Part shown: piece by piece, positions 41,948 through 50,073 of the stretch
How the letters are laid out: the number at the start of each line of letters is the position of its first letter
Numbering within the stretch: the first letter of the stretch is position 1
Assembly (NCBI GenBank): GCA_023459275.1
Contig: JAEWVC010000086.1
Coordinates: 1 to 54,677 of the forward strand
Length of the DNA stretch: 54,677 nt
From: Bacillota bacterium
GTDB lineage: Bacteria; Bacillota; Clostridia; Christensenellales; Aristaeellaceae
Reading direction: 5' to 3'
The notes under the pieces: model-generated
Seen by the model: only the letters and a program-made list of their open reading frames with translations
The model's database searches: none
What the model was told of the DNA's origin: nothing
Made by a program: the position numbers and the translations under genes

Positions 41948-42856
41948 ATGATGAAAAAAGCGCTGTTCCTTCTTGTGCTGATGGCCCTGCTTCTTGGTGC
42001 GGCCAGGGCCGACGGGCGGGTGATTATAGCTACCGCCGATTGGACGCCTCCCGATCTAACAGAGCTTCAGGCGGACGCGCTGCCGGAACTGTTGGTTTTG
42101 AAGGTTGCCCAGGAAGAGATCGGCTATGTGGAGGGGCCCCTGCCGGATGAGAGCAAGTACGGCGAATGGTATTGCAACGGCAGGGTGGCCTGGTGCGCTG
42201 AATTCATCACCTGGTGCGTGGATCAGGTGGAGCAGCGGTACGGTTTGTACCTGATGGACGACCTTTTCCCAAGGTATGGCGGTTCCAAGGACGGCGCTCC
42301 CTTCTTTATCAAGCGGGGCCGGTTTATCTCCGACGACGGAAAGCTGCCTACCCGTGAAAAGCAGTGGCTTGCTGGCAGCGGCACTTATTTGCAGGCCAAC
42401 GGGTACATCCCCTATCCCGGCGACTACATCTGGTTTTACTACTACAGCCGCAAGCAGGGTACAGACCATGTAGCGCTGGTGGAGGGCGTGAGCCGGGACG
42501 AAAACGGAAAGGTCCTGATCCATGTCATCGAGGGCAACAATCCCGACCGCGTCCAGCGGGCGGTGTACGATTTGACCGATAAGCGCATCTACGGGTATGG
42601 CACGCCGGTAAAGCGGGCTTATTCCAACCTCCGGCTGTACAACCAGAACGACGATGTGGCGCTTTTGCAGCAGGATCTGATTGCGCTGGGCTATTATGAG
42701 CTTGAAACAGGCCGGGTGGGCTATTTTACGCAAAAGGTGCAAAGCGCCGTGCGGACGCTGCAAAAGGCCGCCGGCCTTTCCTTAACCGGCATCGTGGATA
42801 TTTCGACAAGGGCCGCGCTGGAAGCCGCGTTGAAGGCAGTCCAAGCCGCTGAATAA
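41948..42856 (+). CDS. Secreted CHAP-like/peptidoglycan-binding protein
   Basis: This is a 302-residue exported protein with a signal peptide (MMKKALFLLVLMALLLGAARA). A CHAP-like cysteine peptidase/amidase domain follows, with the nucleophile Cys in VAWCAEFITWC near residue 90 and the His in TDHVALVEG near 178. A C-terminal PG_binding_1 module comes last (DVALLQQDLIALGYYE and LQKAAGLSLTGIVD, about 235-297). It probably cleaves or binds peptidoglycan peptides. Several ATGs lie close together; 41948 gives the best spacing from AGGA. The gene after it starts 38 bases downstream and is probably co-transcribed. Confidence 0.82.
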   Translation: MMKKALFLLVLMALLLGAARADGRVIIATADWTPPDLTELQADALPELLVLKVAQEEIGYVEGPLPDESKYGEWYCNGRVAWCAEFITWCVDQVEQRYGLYLMDDLFPRYGGSKDGAPFFIKRGRFISDDGKLPTREKQWLAGSGTYLQANGYIPYPGDYIWFYYYSRKQGTDHVALVEGVSRDENGKVLIHVIEGNNPDRVQRAVYDLTDKRIYGYGTPVKRAYSNLRLYNQNDDVALLQQDLIALGYYELETGRVGYFTQKVQSAVRTLQKAAGLSLTGIVDISTRAALEAALKAVQAAE

Positions 42857-42894
42857 CCTATTGCCCTCATCGCGGAAACGGAGGTGCTGCCCGG

Positions 42895-43836
42895 ATGCAT
42901 CCAGTCCGCCGGCGCATGCGGTTGCTGCCGGCGCTTGTTTGCCTGATGCTTTGTCTTTCGGCCGCGGCGGACCCTGCCGTGATCCGGGCCGACCGGCCTC
43001 CTCCCTACTTCACGGAAAAACCGCTGCTTGAGGTTTATTTCATCGCCATGGGGGAAGGGGATGCCATCTTCCTGCACAGCGGCCCCGAAACCATGCTCAT
43101 CGACGGCGGGGGCGTCGCCCAGATGAAAGTACTAAAACGCTTCATGGATGCGCACGGCGTGCAGGGCGTTACAGACCTTTTGAATACCCATTGGCACGAG
43201 GATCATACCGGGGGTATGTTGGCTTTGCTCAAGGACGGTTTCCCGGCGGAGCGGTTCTTTTCCCCGTATCCCATGGGTTTTTGCAACAAATATTACAACA
43301 AGCTTTATCCCTTGCTTGAAAGGGGCGGCATCCCTTTTGTAACCGTCGGCCATGGGGATGCGATTCCCCTGGGTGCTGCTGTGCTGCATGTTTTCAGGGA
43401 CACGCGGGAAAGCCACAGCACCAACGCCAAATCGTTGGTCCTGAAGGTTGTCTGCGGGCAGCGGACCCTTTTGCTGATGGCGGATGCGGCGGGCCCTGGG
43501 GAGCACGAGCTGATGCGCACTGTGGGCGAAGGATTGAAGGCGGACGTGATCAAGGTATCCCACCATGGATCCATGCGCAGCGTGAGCGGCTTTATGGAAA
43601 CCGTGCGGCCGGAAGCCGCCATCGTTACCAATGACCGCAAAAGGGTGACCGCAATGGTGAAGCAGCTTCGGAACATGCGTATCCCGGCGTATTTTACCGG
43701 TTCCAGGGATGTTTATCTGGCCACCGACGGCAAGGTTTGGTACATCTATCAGGGAGATGCAGGCGCGGATAGCAAAATTCCCCTTGCAAAAGCCGCTCCT
43801 ACTGTTTATAATAGTGCCCATCCAGACAGGCAATGA
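42895..43836 (+). CDS. Secreted metallo-beta-lactamase-fold hydrolase (ComEC-like)
   Basis: This is a 313-residue protein with a signal peptide (about residues 8-25). A metallo-beta-lactamase fold follows with THWHEDHTGG (HxHxDH, near residue 100), the LMADAAGPGEHE block near 200 and KVSHHGSMRS near 224. These are the features of the C-terminal domain of ComEC and of secreted competence-like nucleases/phosphodiesterases. It probably hydrolyses extracellular nucleic acid or phosphodiesters. GGAGGTG precedes the start by eight bases. The promoter of the serS T-box lies inside its last 50 bases. Confidence 0.82.
   Translation: MHPVRRRMRLLPALVCLMLCLSAAADPAVIRADRPPPYFTEKPLLEVYFIAMGEGDAIFLHSGPETMLIDGGGVAQMKVLKRFMDAHGVQGVTDLLNTHWHEDHTGGMLALLKDGFPAERFFSPYPMGFCNKYYNKLYPLLERGGIPFVTVGHGDAIPLGAAVLHVFRDTRESHSTNAKSLVLKVVCGQRTLLLMADAAGPGEHELMRTVGEGLKADVIKVSHHGSMRSVSGFMETVRPEAAIVTNDRKRVTAMVKQLRNMRIPAYFTGSRDVYLATDGKVWYIYQGDAGADSKIPLAKAAPTVYNSAHPDRQ
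43784..43812 (+). promoter_or_regulatory. Sigma-70 promoter of the serS T-box transcript
   Basis: TTGCAA (43784-43789), a 17-base spacer and TATAAT (43807-43812) lie within the 3' end of the preceding gene. Confidence 0.7.
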
Positions 43837-44050
43837 ACGGATGATGCGTGTCCTTCGCTTCAAGAGAGCCGCCGGGCGGTGCAAGGCGGTACAAGGGCAG
43901 GCTGTCCAACCGGGAGCCGGCGGCGAACGGCCGCGGGGTGCGCCCCATACAGCGCGGCGAGCGGGATGCGCAATACGCATCCAATCGGGGTGGCAACGCG
44001 GACACGGTCCGTCCCTTTCGGTGGCAACACCGTAAAGGGGCGGCCTTTTT
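43819..44050 (+). ncRNA. T-box leader, probably serine-responsive
   Basis: The conserved T-box GGGGTGGCAACGCGG (43987-44001) is followed by a terminator stem, CGTCCCTTTCGGTG pairing with CACCGTAAAGGGGCGG, and a T run (44046-44050). The 5' part begins with the usual stem I region (CAAGAGAGCC). The TCC in GGCTGTCCAACC is a plausible Ser specifier codon. Read-through in response to uncharged tRNA-Ser would raise serS expression. The specifier is assigned by eye. Confidence 0.83.
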
Positions 44051-44117
44051 GTTAGGCCGGAAGACCCCCGTGCATCCGGCTTATACGACGCGGCAAGGCC
44101 GCAGGGAGGGAAAAACG

Positions 44118-45386
44118 ATGCTGGACCTAAGAAAAATCAGGCAGGACCCGGAAATCTTGGCGGACGCGCTGAAAAAGCGCGGGAAAACCATTCCCTTGGA
44201 CAGCTTTCTTCAGGCGGATGAAAACCGCAGGGCTCTGATGGCCCAGTCGGAGGCGCTCAAAAGCCGCCGCAACGAAGCCAGCAAGGAGATCGCCTCCTTA
44301 AAGCGCACGGGGGGCGACACCCAAGCCCTCATGGAGGAAATGAAGCGGGTGGGCGAGGAGATCGCGGCGCTGGATGAACAGGTGAAGGGACTGGATGAGC
44401 AGATGGAGCAGTTTTTGCTCACCGTGCCCAACATTCCCCATGGGAGCGTGCCTGTAGGGGCGGACGAGAAGGAAAACATTGAGCAGCGCCGCTGGGGCAC
44501 GCCAAGGGTTTTTCCTTGGGAACCCAAGCCCCACTGGGACATCGGCACCGACCTTGGGATTCTGGATTTTGACACCGCCGCCAAGGTCTCCGGCGCCAGA
44601 TTCACCTTCTACCGCGGCCAGGGAGCCAGGCTGGAGCGGGCGGTGATCAACTTTTTCCTGAACACCCATGTGGAGGCGGGGTATGATGAGGTGTACCCCC
44701 CTTATATGGTGACCCGTGCCAGCATGACGGGCACCGGACAATTGCCCAAATTTGAGGAAGATGCCTACAAGGTGGACCAGGATACCTTCATGATCCCCAC
44801 CGCCGAGGTGCCTGTGACCAACATGTATAGGGAAATGATTCTGGACGGCAGCCAGCTTCCCATCCGCCACTGCGCCTATTCCACCTGCTTTCGGGCCGAA
44901 GCCGGCAGCGCCGGGCGGGACACCCGGGGGCTGATCCGCCAGCACCAGTTCAACAAGGTGGAGCTGGTGAAGGTCACCAAGCCGGAGCAGAGCTACGACG
45001 AACTGGAGAGCATGACCCTGGAAGCAGAGAAGGTATTGCAATTGCTGGGCCTGCCTTACCGGGTAATCTGCCTGTGCACCGGGGATATGGGCTTTTCCGC
45101 CGCCAAGACCTACGACATCGAGGTGTGGATGCCCAGCTACAACCGGTATGTGGAGATTTCCAGCTGTTCCAACTGCGAGGAGTTTCAGGCCCGCAGGGCG
45201 GGTATCCGCTATAAGGACAACCCCAAGGACAAGCCGCAGTTCGCCCACACACTCAACGGCAGCGGCGTGGCCGTAGGGCGCACCGTGGCCGCCATATTGG
45301 AAAATTTCCAAAACGAGGACGGAACCGTGACCGTTCCCCAGGCCCTTGTCCCCTATATGGGCGCGGATAGGATCATCAAAAGATAG
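44118..45386 (+). CDS. serS: Serine--tRNA ligase
   Basis: This is a 422-residue class II synthetase. The N-terminal long antiparallel coiled coil (about residues 30-100) that grips the tRNA-Ser variable arm is followed by the catalytic core. Motif 2 (RAEAGSAGRDTRGLIRQHQF, near residue 265) and motif 3 (NGSGVAVGRTVAAILEN, near 380) are intact. GGGAGGG precedes the ATG at 44118; the reading frame is open through much of the leader but that part is RNA structure, not protein. The gene is followed after nine bases by a HAD hydrolase gene. Confidence 0.96.
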   Translation: MLDLRKIRQDPEILADALKKRGKTIPLDSFLQADENRRALMAQSEALKSRRNEASKEIASLKRTGGDTQALMEEMKRVGEEIAALDEQVKGLDEQMEQFLLTVPNIPHGSVPVGADEKENIEQRRWGTPRVFPWEPKPHWDIGTDLGILDFDTAAKVSGARFTFYRGQGARLERAVINFFLNTHVEAGYDEVYPPYMVTRASMTGTGQLPKFEEDAYKVDQDTFMIPTAEVPVTNMYREMILDGSQLPIRHCAYSTCFRAEAGSAGRDTRGLIRQHQFNKVELVKVTKPEQSYDELESMTLEAEKVLQLLGLPYRVICLCTGDMGFSAAKTYDIEVWMPSYNRYVEISSCSNCEEFQARRAGIRYKDNPKDKPQFAHTLNGSGVAVGRTVAAILENFQNEDGTVTVPQALVPYMGADRIIKR

Positions 45387-45395
45387 GAGAATACC

Positions 45396-46079
45396 GTGCA
45401 GGGAAGCATACCTTTTTACCTGGCGGCCCCCGGCACCGCAGCGCCGGGGGGCCTGCCCATGATCCTGTTTGATTTTGACGGCACGCTGGTGGACAGCATG
45501 CCCCTTACCATCAGGGAGCTTGAGGAAACCTTTAAGGCGGTGGGGCTGCCCGTTCCGCCCCGGGGGATGCTGGAAAAAGGAAACGGCCCCTCCCACGAGG
45601 AGGCTGTGGGGCTGCTGGGCGTTCCCGGGCATCTTCAGGAAACGTTCAACAGGGTGCGGGGCGAATTTCAGCTGGCGCTGATGGAAGCCTGCCAGCAAAT
45701 CTACCCCGGCATTCCGCAGATGCTGCATACGCTTGGCAACTGCGCGCTGCTTTGTGTCGTCAGCAACGGCCGTCAGGTGTATATCGACAGGTCCATGGCC
45801 TTCTGGCGCCTTGGCGGGTACTTTGCCAAAGCACAGGGCGGAAGGCCCGGCTTCACCAAGGGGCAGTTGATTGAGGAAATGATCCGGGAATACAGGCCTT
45901 CCCGGGCCGTGATGGTGGGGGACAGGCTGTCGGATATTACCGCCGGCAGGGAAAATGGCCTGTACACCATCGCCGCCGCCTACGGATTCAGTTATCCGGA
46001 GGAATGGCGGGAGGCGGACGCAATAGCTGGTTCGGTGGAGGAATTGACCGATCTCTGCCTGCGGTTCTGCCTTGGCTGA
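45396..46079 (+). CDS. HAD-superfamily hydrolase (phosphoglycolate phosphatase-like)
   Basis: This is a 227-residue HAD phosphatase of subclass IA. Motif I is FDFDGTLVDSMP (Asp nucleophile near residue 26), motif II is VVSNGRQ near 122, and motif III is VMVGDRLSDITAGREN near 170. A short N-terminal extension (MQGSIPFYLAAPGTAAPGG) precedes motif I and is unusual. The start is a GTG at 45396 with AGGAGA seven bases upstream. It is co-transcribed with serS and ends in a strong terminator. The substrate is unknown. Confidence 0.82.
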   Translation: MQGSIPFYLAAPGTAAPGGLPMILFDFDGTLVDSMPLTIRELEETFKAVGLPVPPRGMLEKGNGPSHEEAVGLLGVPGHLQETFNRVRGEFQLALMEACQQIYPGIPQMLHTLGNCALLCVVSNGRQVYIDRSMAFWRLGGYFAKAQGGRPGFTKGQLIEEMIREYRPSRAVMVGDRLSDITAGRENGLYTIAAAYGFSYPEEWREADAIAGSVEELTDLCLRFCLG

Positions 46080-46100
46080 CGCCGCTTCGCAGGCGACTTG

Positions 46101-46132
46101 GCACGTTCGCAGGGCAAGGAACGTGCTTTTTT
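46101..46132 (+). terminator. Terminator of the serS operon
   Basis: GCACGTTC (46101-46108) pairs with GAACGTGC (46119-46126), followed by TTTTTT. Confidence 0.85.
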
Positions 46133-46174
46133 CTTTGCCAAAAACCCGTGGCACCCTTTGCGCCTCTAATGGTA

Positions 46175-46188
46175 TGACAGGCCTGTCA
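46175..46188. promoter_or_regulatory. Palindrome upstream of the ECF sigma gene
   Basis: TGACAGGCCTGTCA is a perfect 14-base palindrome about 25 bases before the sigma factor start, where a promoter or regulator site would be expected. No matching regulator is known from this window. Confidence 0.4.
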
Positions 46189-46211
46189 GAACAAAGCACA
46201 GGGAGATGCGT

Positions 46212-46682
46212 ATGACATCGAAGGAGTTTGAACAAAGGATCGTGGCCATGCAGGATACGCTGTTCCGGGTTTCCTACAGCATGCTTCCCAGGGCTTGTGA
46301 CAGGGAGGACGCGGTGCAGGAATGCATCCGCAAAGCGTGGGAAAAGCGGGAACAGCTGAAAACGGACGCCTATATGCAAACCTGGGTGATCCGCATCCTG
46401 ATCAGGGAGTGCTGCCGGGCCGTCCGGGGCGGCAGGCGGGAGATCCCCACGGAGCGGCTGCCGGAAAGGGAGGCGGTTTCCTCCGGCGATCCTATGCTGC
46501 GCGGCGCTATTTTGGCCCTGCCGGAAAAATGGCGCATCCCCGTTGTGCTGCACTATATGGAAGGCTATGAGCTGAAGGAAATCGCCGCTATGCTGCGCCT
46601 GCCTTTGGGCACGGTGAAAACGCGGCTGTCAGGCGCCAGAAAGCGGCTCAGGGCCATGCTGGGCGAGGAGGGGCAACAATGA
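46212..46682 (+). CDS. ECF-type sigma factor
   Basis: This is a 156-residue sigma-70 family protein with only regions 2 and 4, the layout of extracytoplasmic-function sigma factors. Region 2 contains the CDREDAVQECIRKAWEKRE block (about residues 30-48); region 4.2 contains MLRLPLGTVKTRLSGARKRL near residue 130. GGGAGA sits six bases before ATG 46212; an ATG two codons earlier overlaps it. The stop overlaps the start of the next gene by four bases, so the pair is translationally coupled. The next product is probably the anti-sigma factor. Confidence 0.88.
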   Translation: MTSKEFEQRIVAMQDTLFRVSYSMLPRACDREDAVQECIRKAWEKREQLKTDAYMQTWVIRILIRECCRAVRGGRREIPTERLPEREAVSSGDPMLRGAILALPEKWRIPVVLHYMEGYELKEIAAMLRLPLGTVKTRLSGARKRLRAMLGEEGQQ

Positions 46683-47800
46683 ACGCCAGGGATTGGAAGG
46701 GTGCCTTCGGCCCCACGCCGGAGAGCTTCAAGCAAAAAGTCTCCTTCGCCTTAAAGGACGCAAAGGAGGGAAAGCCTGTGAAAAAAATCAAGGCGGCAAC
46801 GGTTGCTGCATTGGCGCTGACGGTGATCCTGCTGGCTGCGGTGGCTTACGCGGCCGCCGCAAAGTGGGGGTTGCTCAGCTTTCTGGAATACCGGTACAAT
46901 TTGGCCATGCCGCCGGAGGCAAAGGGTGCAATCCAGACAGACTTGCCGCAAACGGGCGGGGAGGAAGCGGAAGTCAGTTTCAAGGTGCGGGAAGCGCTGT
47001 ATGATGGGATTCGGCTCCACCTGATCGTGGAGGCACGCCCCAAGGCACCGGGCAAGGTGCTACTTATAGGCCCCGGCATGAACCCCGGCGATATGGTCAG
47101 CAATGCCGGGCCTGCCTATGCGGGAGATGAGCGCACCTTCGCACAGGCTGCCCTTGAGGAAGGGAAACGCCTGCTGGAAGTAAATATAGGCGTCAGCGCA
47201 GGCGGAGGCGATATCATTGGCGCGGTCGATACCTTATCGGAGGAGGATGGAACGCTGGTGCTGCACCTATACGGCCCGCTTCAAACGGACGCGCAGACCC
47301 TGACGCTTGATTGTGACTATTTCCTGCTCCCGTGGCAGGATGAAAAAACACACCTTCGCGATCAAATGGTCCGCGGCCAGTTTACAGTGGAACTGCCCGT
47401 TAGCGTAAGCAGCCAGCAGAGTCAGTATTCCGGCCCTGAAGCCATTGATGGAACGGGCGTCACCGTGGACAAAATCGTCCTGACAAAGACCAGCGCGGGC
47501 ATCTATGCGGAGCTTACCTTCTCCATTTCGCCGGATGCCACCGAAGCGGAAAAAGCCCTGGCACGGGATGGGCTGTGGTTTGAATATCTGGGCGAAGCAG
47601 GGAAGCGCATCGAAATGGGGACCACCGCGGAAGGGAGTATCGGCGGCATGGACCTTGCGGACGGAACTGTCAGCGACACCACCTTTGTCCAGACGGAATC
47701 CTTAAACCTGTGGGAACTGCCCGGCAGTATCACCGTCCGCAGCTACGACTGCTGGGAAAAGACGCGCTTCGGCCAGCACACCTTCGCAAAGGACAAATAG
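46679..47800 (+). CDS. DUF4179-like membrane anti-sigma factor
   Basis: This is a 373-residue protein. A cytoplasmic N terminus (residues 1-37, including FKQKVSFALKDAKE) precedes one membrane helix (TVAALALTVILLAAVAYAAA, about 41-60). A large extracellular domain rich in beta strands follows. This is the layout of Firmicute anti-sigma factors with a DUF4179-like domain, encoded after the sigma gene. The overlap ATGA (46679-46682) couples translation. The signal sensed is unknown. Confidence 0.72.
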   Translation: MNARDWKGAFGPTPESFKQKVSFALKDAKEGKPVKKIKAATVAALALTVILLAAVAYAAAAKWGLLSFLEYRYNLAMPPEAKGAIQTDLPQTGGEEAEVSFKVREALYDGIRLHLIVEARPKAPGKVLLIGPGMNPGDMVSNAGPAYAGDERTFAQAALEEGKRLLEVNIGVSAGGGDIIGAVDTLSEEDGTLVLHLYGPLQTDAQTLTLDCDYFLLPWQDEKTHLRDQMVRGQFTVELPVSVSSQQSQYSGPEAIDGTGVTVDKIVLTKTSAGIYAELTFSISPDATEAEKALARDGLWFEYLGEAGKRIEMGTTAEGSIGGMDLADGTVSDTTFVQTESLNLWELPGSITVRSYDCWEKTRFGQHTFAKDK

Positions 47801-47845
47801 CTGATCCTGATTCCAAATCCCATGGAAAGTTTTTGAAGAATGGGT

Positions 47846-47883
47846 GCGGGAAGGGAGGTTTTTACAAAAACCTCCCTTCCCGC
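47846..47883 (+). repeat. Hairpin element, copy 2
   Basis: GCGGGAAGGGAGGTTTTT (47846-47863) and AAAAACCTCCCTTCCCGC (47866-47883) make a perfect 18-bp stem with a two-base loop. AAAGTTTTTGA lies about 20 bases before it. Compared with copy 1 (27741-27772), an AC/GT pair is replaced by GG/CC at the same stem position, so pairing is preserved. It may terminate the sigma/anti-sigma operon. Confidence 0.7.
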
Positions 47884-47939
47884 CATTTTGTATCCATCCC
47901 CCCGTGTGTGAACTTCCCGTGAAACTTTGATGGATATAT

Positions 47940-47968
47940 TTGAGAAAAAAACGGCATCATGCTATACT
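47940..47968 (+). promoter_or_regulatory. Sigma-70 promoter of the M42 operon
   Basis: TTGAGA (47940-47945), a 17-base spacer and TATACT (47963-47968) precede the first peptidase gene by 44 bases. Confidence 0.75.
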
Positions 47969-48011
47969 ATGTCCATCCGCGCTTATGGCGCGAGGGATGA
48001 AGGAGGAACGT

Positions 48012-49049
48012 ATGGACATTCAGGCCTATCTTGCGGAAGTGTCGGTCCTTCCCGGCCTTTCCGGCAACGAGCAGGCGGTGGCGGAATACGTAAAAAGGCA
48101 GTTTGAGCCTTATTGCGATGAGGTATCCATCGACTGCATGTACAACGTCATCGCCCACAAGAAGGGGACGGGGCCCAAGGTAATGCTGGCCGCCCACATG
48201 GATGAGATCGGGCTGATGGTGACAAAGATCGAGGAGGACGGCTGCCTGCGCCTTGGGAACGTGGGCGGTGTGGACCCCCGCATCCTGCCCGGCGGGCAGC
48301 TATGGGTATACGGGAAGGAAAAGCTGTTCGGCACCGTGGGGGCCAAGCCCCCGCACCTGCAAACAGCCGATGAGGGCAAAAAGAATTACCGCCGGGAAGA
48401 CCTGTTCGTGGACGTGGGCCTGCCTGCGGAAAAAGTGCGGGAGCTTGTGCAAATCGGCGACCTGGTGGCCTTCAATACCCCCGCCACAGCGCTTAAAAAC
48501 GGGCGGTTCGCCTGCAAATCCATGGACGACCGGGCCTGTGTGGGCATCATGCTCCTGGCGGCGGAGCGGCTGTGCAAAATGATGCATGAGGCGGACATCT
48601 ATTTTGTGGCCACCACCCAGGAGGAGGTGGGCAGCCGGGGCGCCAGGGCCGCGGCCTTTGACCTTGAGCCGGACCTGGCCATCGCCCTGGATGTGTGCCA
48701 TGCCACCATCCCCGGCAGCAGGCCGGACACCACCAGCGATCTGGGCAGCCTGGCCACCGCCCTGGGGCCGTTTTTGCAGCCCAAACTGGTACAGCGGCTG
48801 CTGGACACAGCCAAGAAGCACAACGTGGTGCTGCAGACCGAGGTGGACCCCAGGCACACCTCCACCGACTGCGACGAACTGCAGATCAGCAGGTCCGGCA
48901 TTCCCTCCGTTTTGCTGGAGCTGCCGCTGAAATACATGCATACCACCGTGGAGCTCATCGATCTGAACGCGCTTTGCGAAGGCGGCCGGCTGCTGGCCCA
49001 TTTCCTGGCGGAGCTCCAAGCGGGCTGGGAGGAGGACCTATGGATCTAA
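48012..49049 (+). CDS. M42-family metal aminopeptidase (1)
   Basis: This is a 345-residue member of the M42 (glutamyl aminopeptidase/PepA/TET-like) family. It has the first metal motif AAHMDEIG (His62, Asp64), the bridging Asp in SMDDRA near residue 171, the catalytic Glu pair in TQEEVGSRGA near 203, the Asp in ALDVCHA near 225 and the C-terminal His in KYMHTTVE near 315. These enzymes form large tetrahedral complexes that degrade peptides in the cytoplasm. AGGAGG sits six bases upstream. It is the first of three paralogues in one operon. Confidence 0.9.
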   Translation: MDIQAYLAEVSVLPGLSGNEQAVAEYVKRQFEPYCDEVSIDCMYNVIAHKKGTGPKVMLAAHMDEIGLMVTKIEEDGCLRLGNVGGVDPRILPGGQLWVYGKEKLFGTVGAKPPHLQTADEGKKNYRREDLFVDVGLPAEKVRELVQIGDLVAFNTPATALKNGRFACKSMDDRACVGIMLLAAERLCKMMHEADIYFVATTQEEVGSRGARAAAFDLEPDLAIALDVCHATIPGSRPDTTSDLGSLATALGPFLQPKLVQRLLDTAKKHNVVLQTEVDPRHTSTDCDELQISRSGIPSVLLELPLKYMHTTVELIDLNALCEGGRLLAHFLAELQAGWEEDLWI

Positions 49050-50053
49050 AAGCATTATGCCAGATAAGGGCCGTGAGCGGCCATGAGCAAGAAATCAGGA
49101 AGGCCCTTGTGGAGGCCTGCCACCCCCTGTGCAGCAGCGTGACCATCGACCGCATGGGCAACGTGGCCGCCTTCAAAAAGGGCACGCAACCCGGGCTGCC
49201 CCACGTGATGCTGGCTGCGCATATGGACGAAGTGGGGTTCATTGTCACCTCGGCCACCGACGAGGGGCTTTTACGCTTCCGGCCTGTGGGGGGCGTTGAT
49301 CCCCGGGTGGTGATCAGCAAGCGGGTGCTGGCGGGGGACAAGGCCGTACCCGGCGTGATCGGAGCCATGGCCATCCATCTGCAAACGCCGGAAGACCGGC
49401 AGAAGGTGCTTTCCTACGACAGCATCTACGTGGACACCGGCGCAAAGAATAAAGACGAGGCGCTTGCCGACTGCCCGGTGGGCAGCTATATCACCTTCGA
49501 TTCGCCCTATGTGGCCTTTGGTGAGGGGTTTGTCTGTGCCAGGGCGCTGGACGACCGGGTGGGCTGCCTTACGCTGCTGCGCGTGCTTGAGGACAGCTAT
49601 CCCGGGGATGTCACCTGCCTCTTCACCAGCGAGGAAGAGGTGGGCCTGCGGGGAGCCACGGGCGGCGCGTTCCGGGTTGCGCCGGATATGGCGCTTATCC
49701 TGGAGGGCACCACCTGCAACGACCTGGGGGACGTGCCCGAGACCATGCAGGTATGCAAGGCCGGAGAGGGCGTGGCTGTCAGCTTCATGGACAACGCCTC
49801 CCTGGCGCACCGGCCCCTCTACGAAGCAATTTTGCGCACCGCCAGGGAAAACAGCATCCCCCACCAGATAAAGCGCAGCGTTTCCGGGGGCAACGACAGC
49901 GGCGCCGTCCAAAAGGCCGGGGCCGGTGTGGCCACCTGTGTTTTGAGCGTGCCCTGCCGCTACATCCACAGCCCTTCTTCCGTGGTGAAGGAGAGCGACG
50001 TGGATGCCCAGTACCGCCTGGTGCACGCCTTTTTGAAGCATCCCGTGCTGTAA
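49040..50053 (+). CDS. M42-family metal aminopeptidase (2)
   Basis: This is a 337-residue paralogue overlapping the previous gene by ten bases, with GGAGG in the upstream coding end. Metal-site motifs AAHMDEVG near residue 58, ALDDRVG near 171, SEEEVGLRGA near 198, LEGTTCND near 222 and CRYIHSPS near 308 are present. The third metal ligand is Glu instead of the Asp found in the other two copies; the family tolerates this. It probably differs in peptide preference and could form mixed complexes with its neighbours. Confidence 0.9.
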   Translation: MDLKALCQIRAVSGHEQEIRKALVEACHPLCSSVTIDRMGNVAAFKKGTQPGLPHVMLAAHMDEVGFIVTSATDEGLLRFRPVGGVDPRVVISKRVLAGDKAVPGVIGAMAIHLQTPEDRQKVLSYDSIYVDTGAKNKDEALADCPVGSYITFDSPYVAFGEGFVCARALDDRVGCLTLLRVLEDSYPGDVTCLFTSEEEVGLRGATGGAFRVAPDMALILEGTTCNDLGDVPETMQVCKAGEGVAVSFMDNASLAHRPLYEAILRTARENSIPHQIKRSVSGGNDSGAVQKAGAGVATCVLSVPCRYIHSPSSVVKESDVDAQYRLVHAFLKHPVL

Positions 50054-50073
50054 TCGGAGAAGGAGAGAAGCAT

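Noticed and set aside
43848..44117. An N-terminal extension of SerS
   Set aside because: The frame is open but runs through the T-box terminator. A strong ribosome site precedes ATG 44118, where the normal SerS sequence begins.
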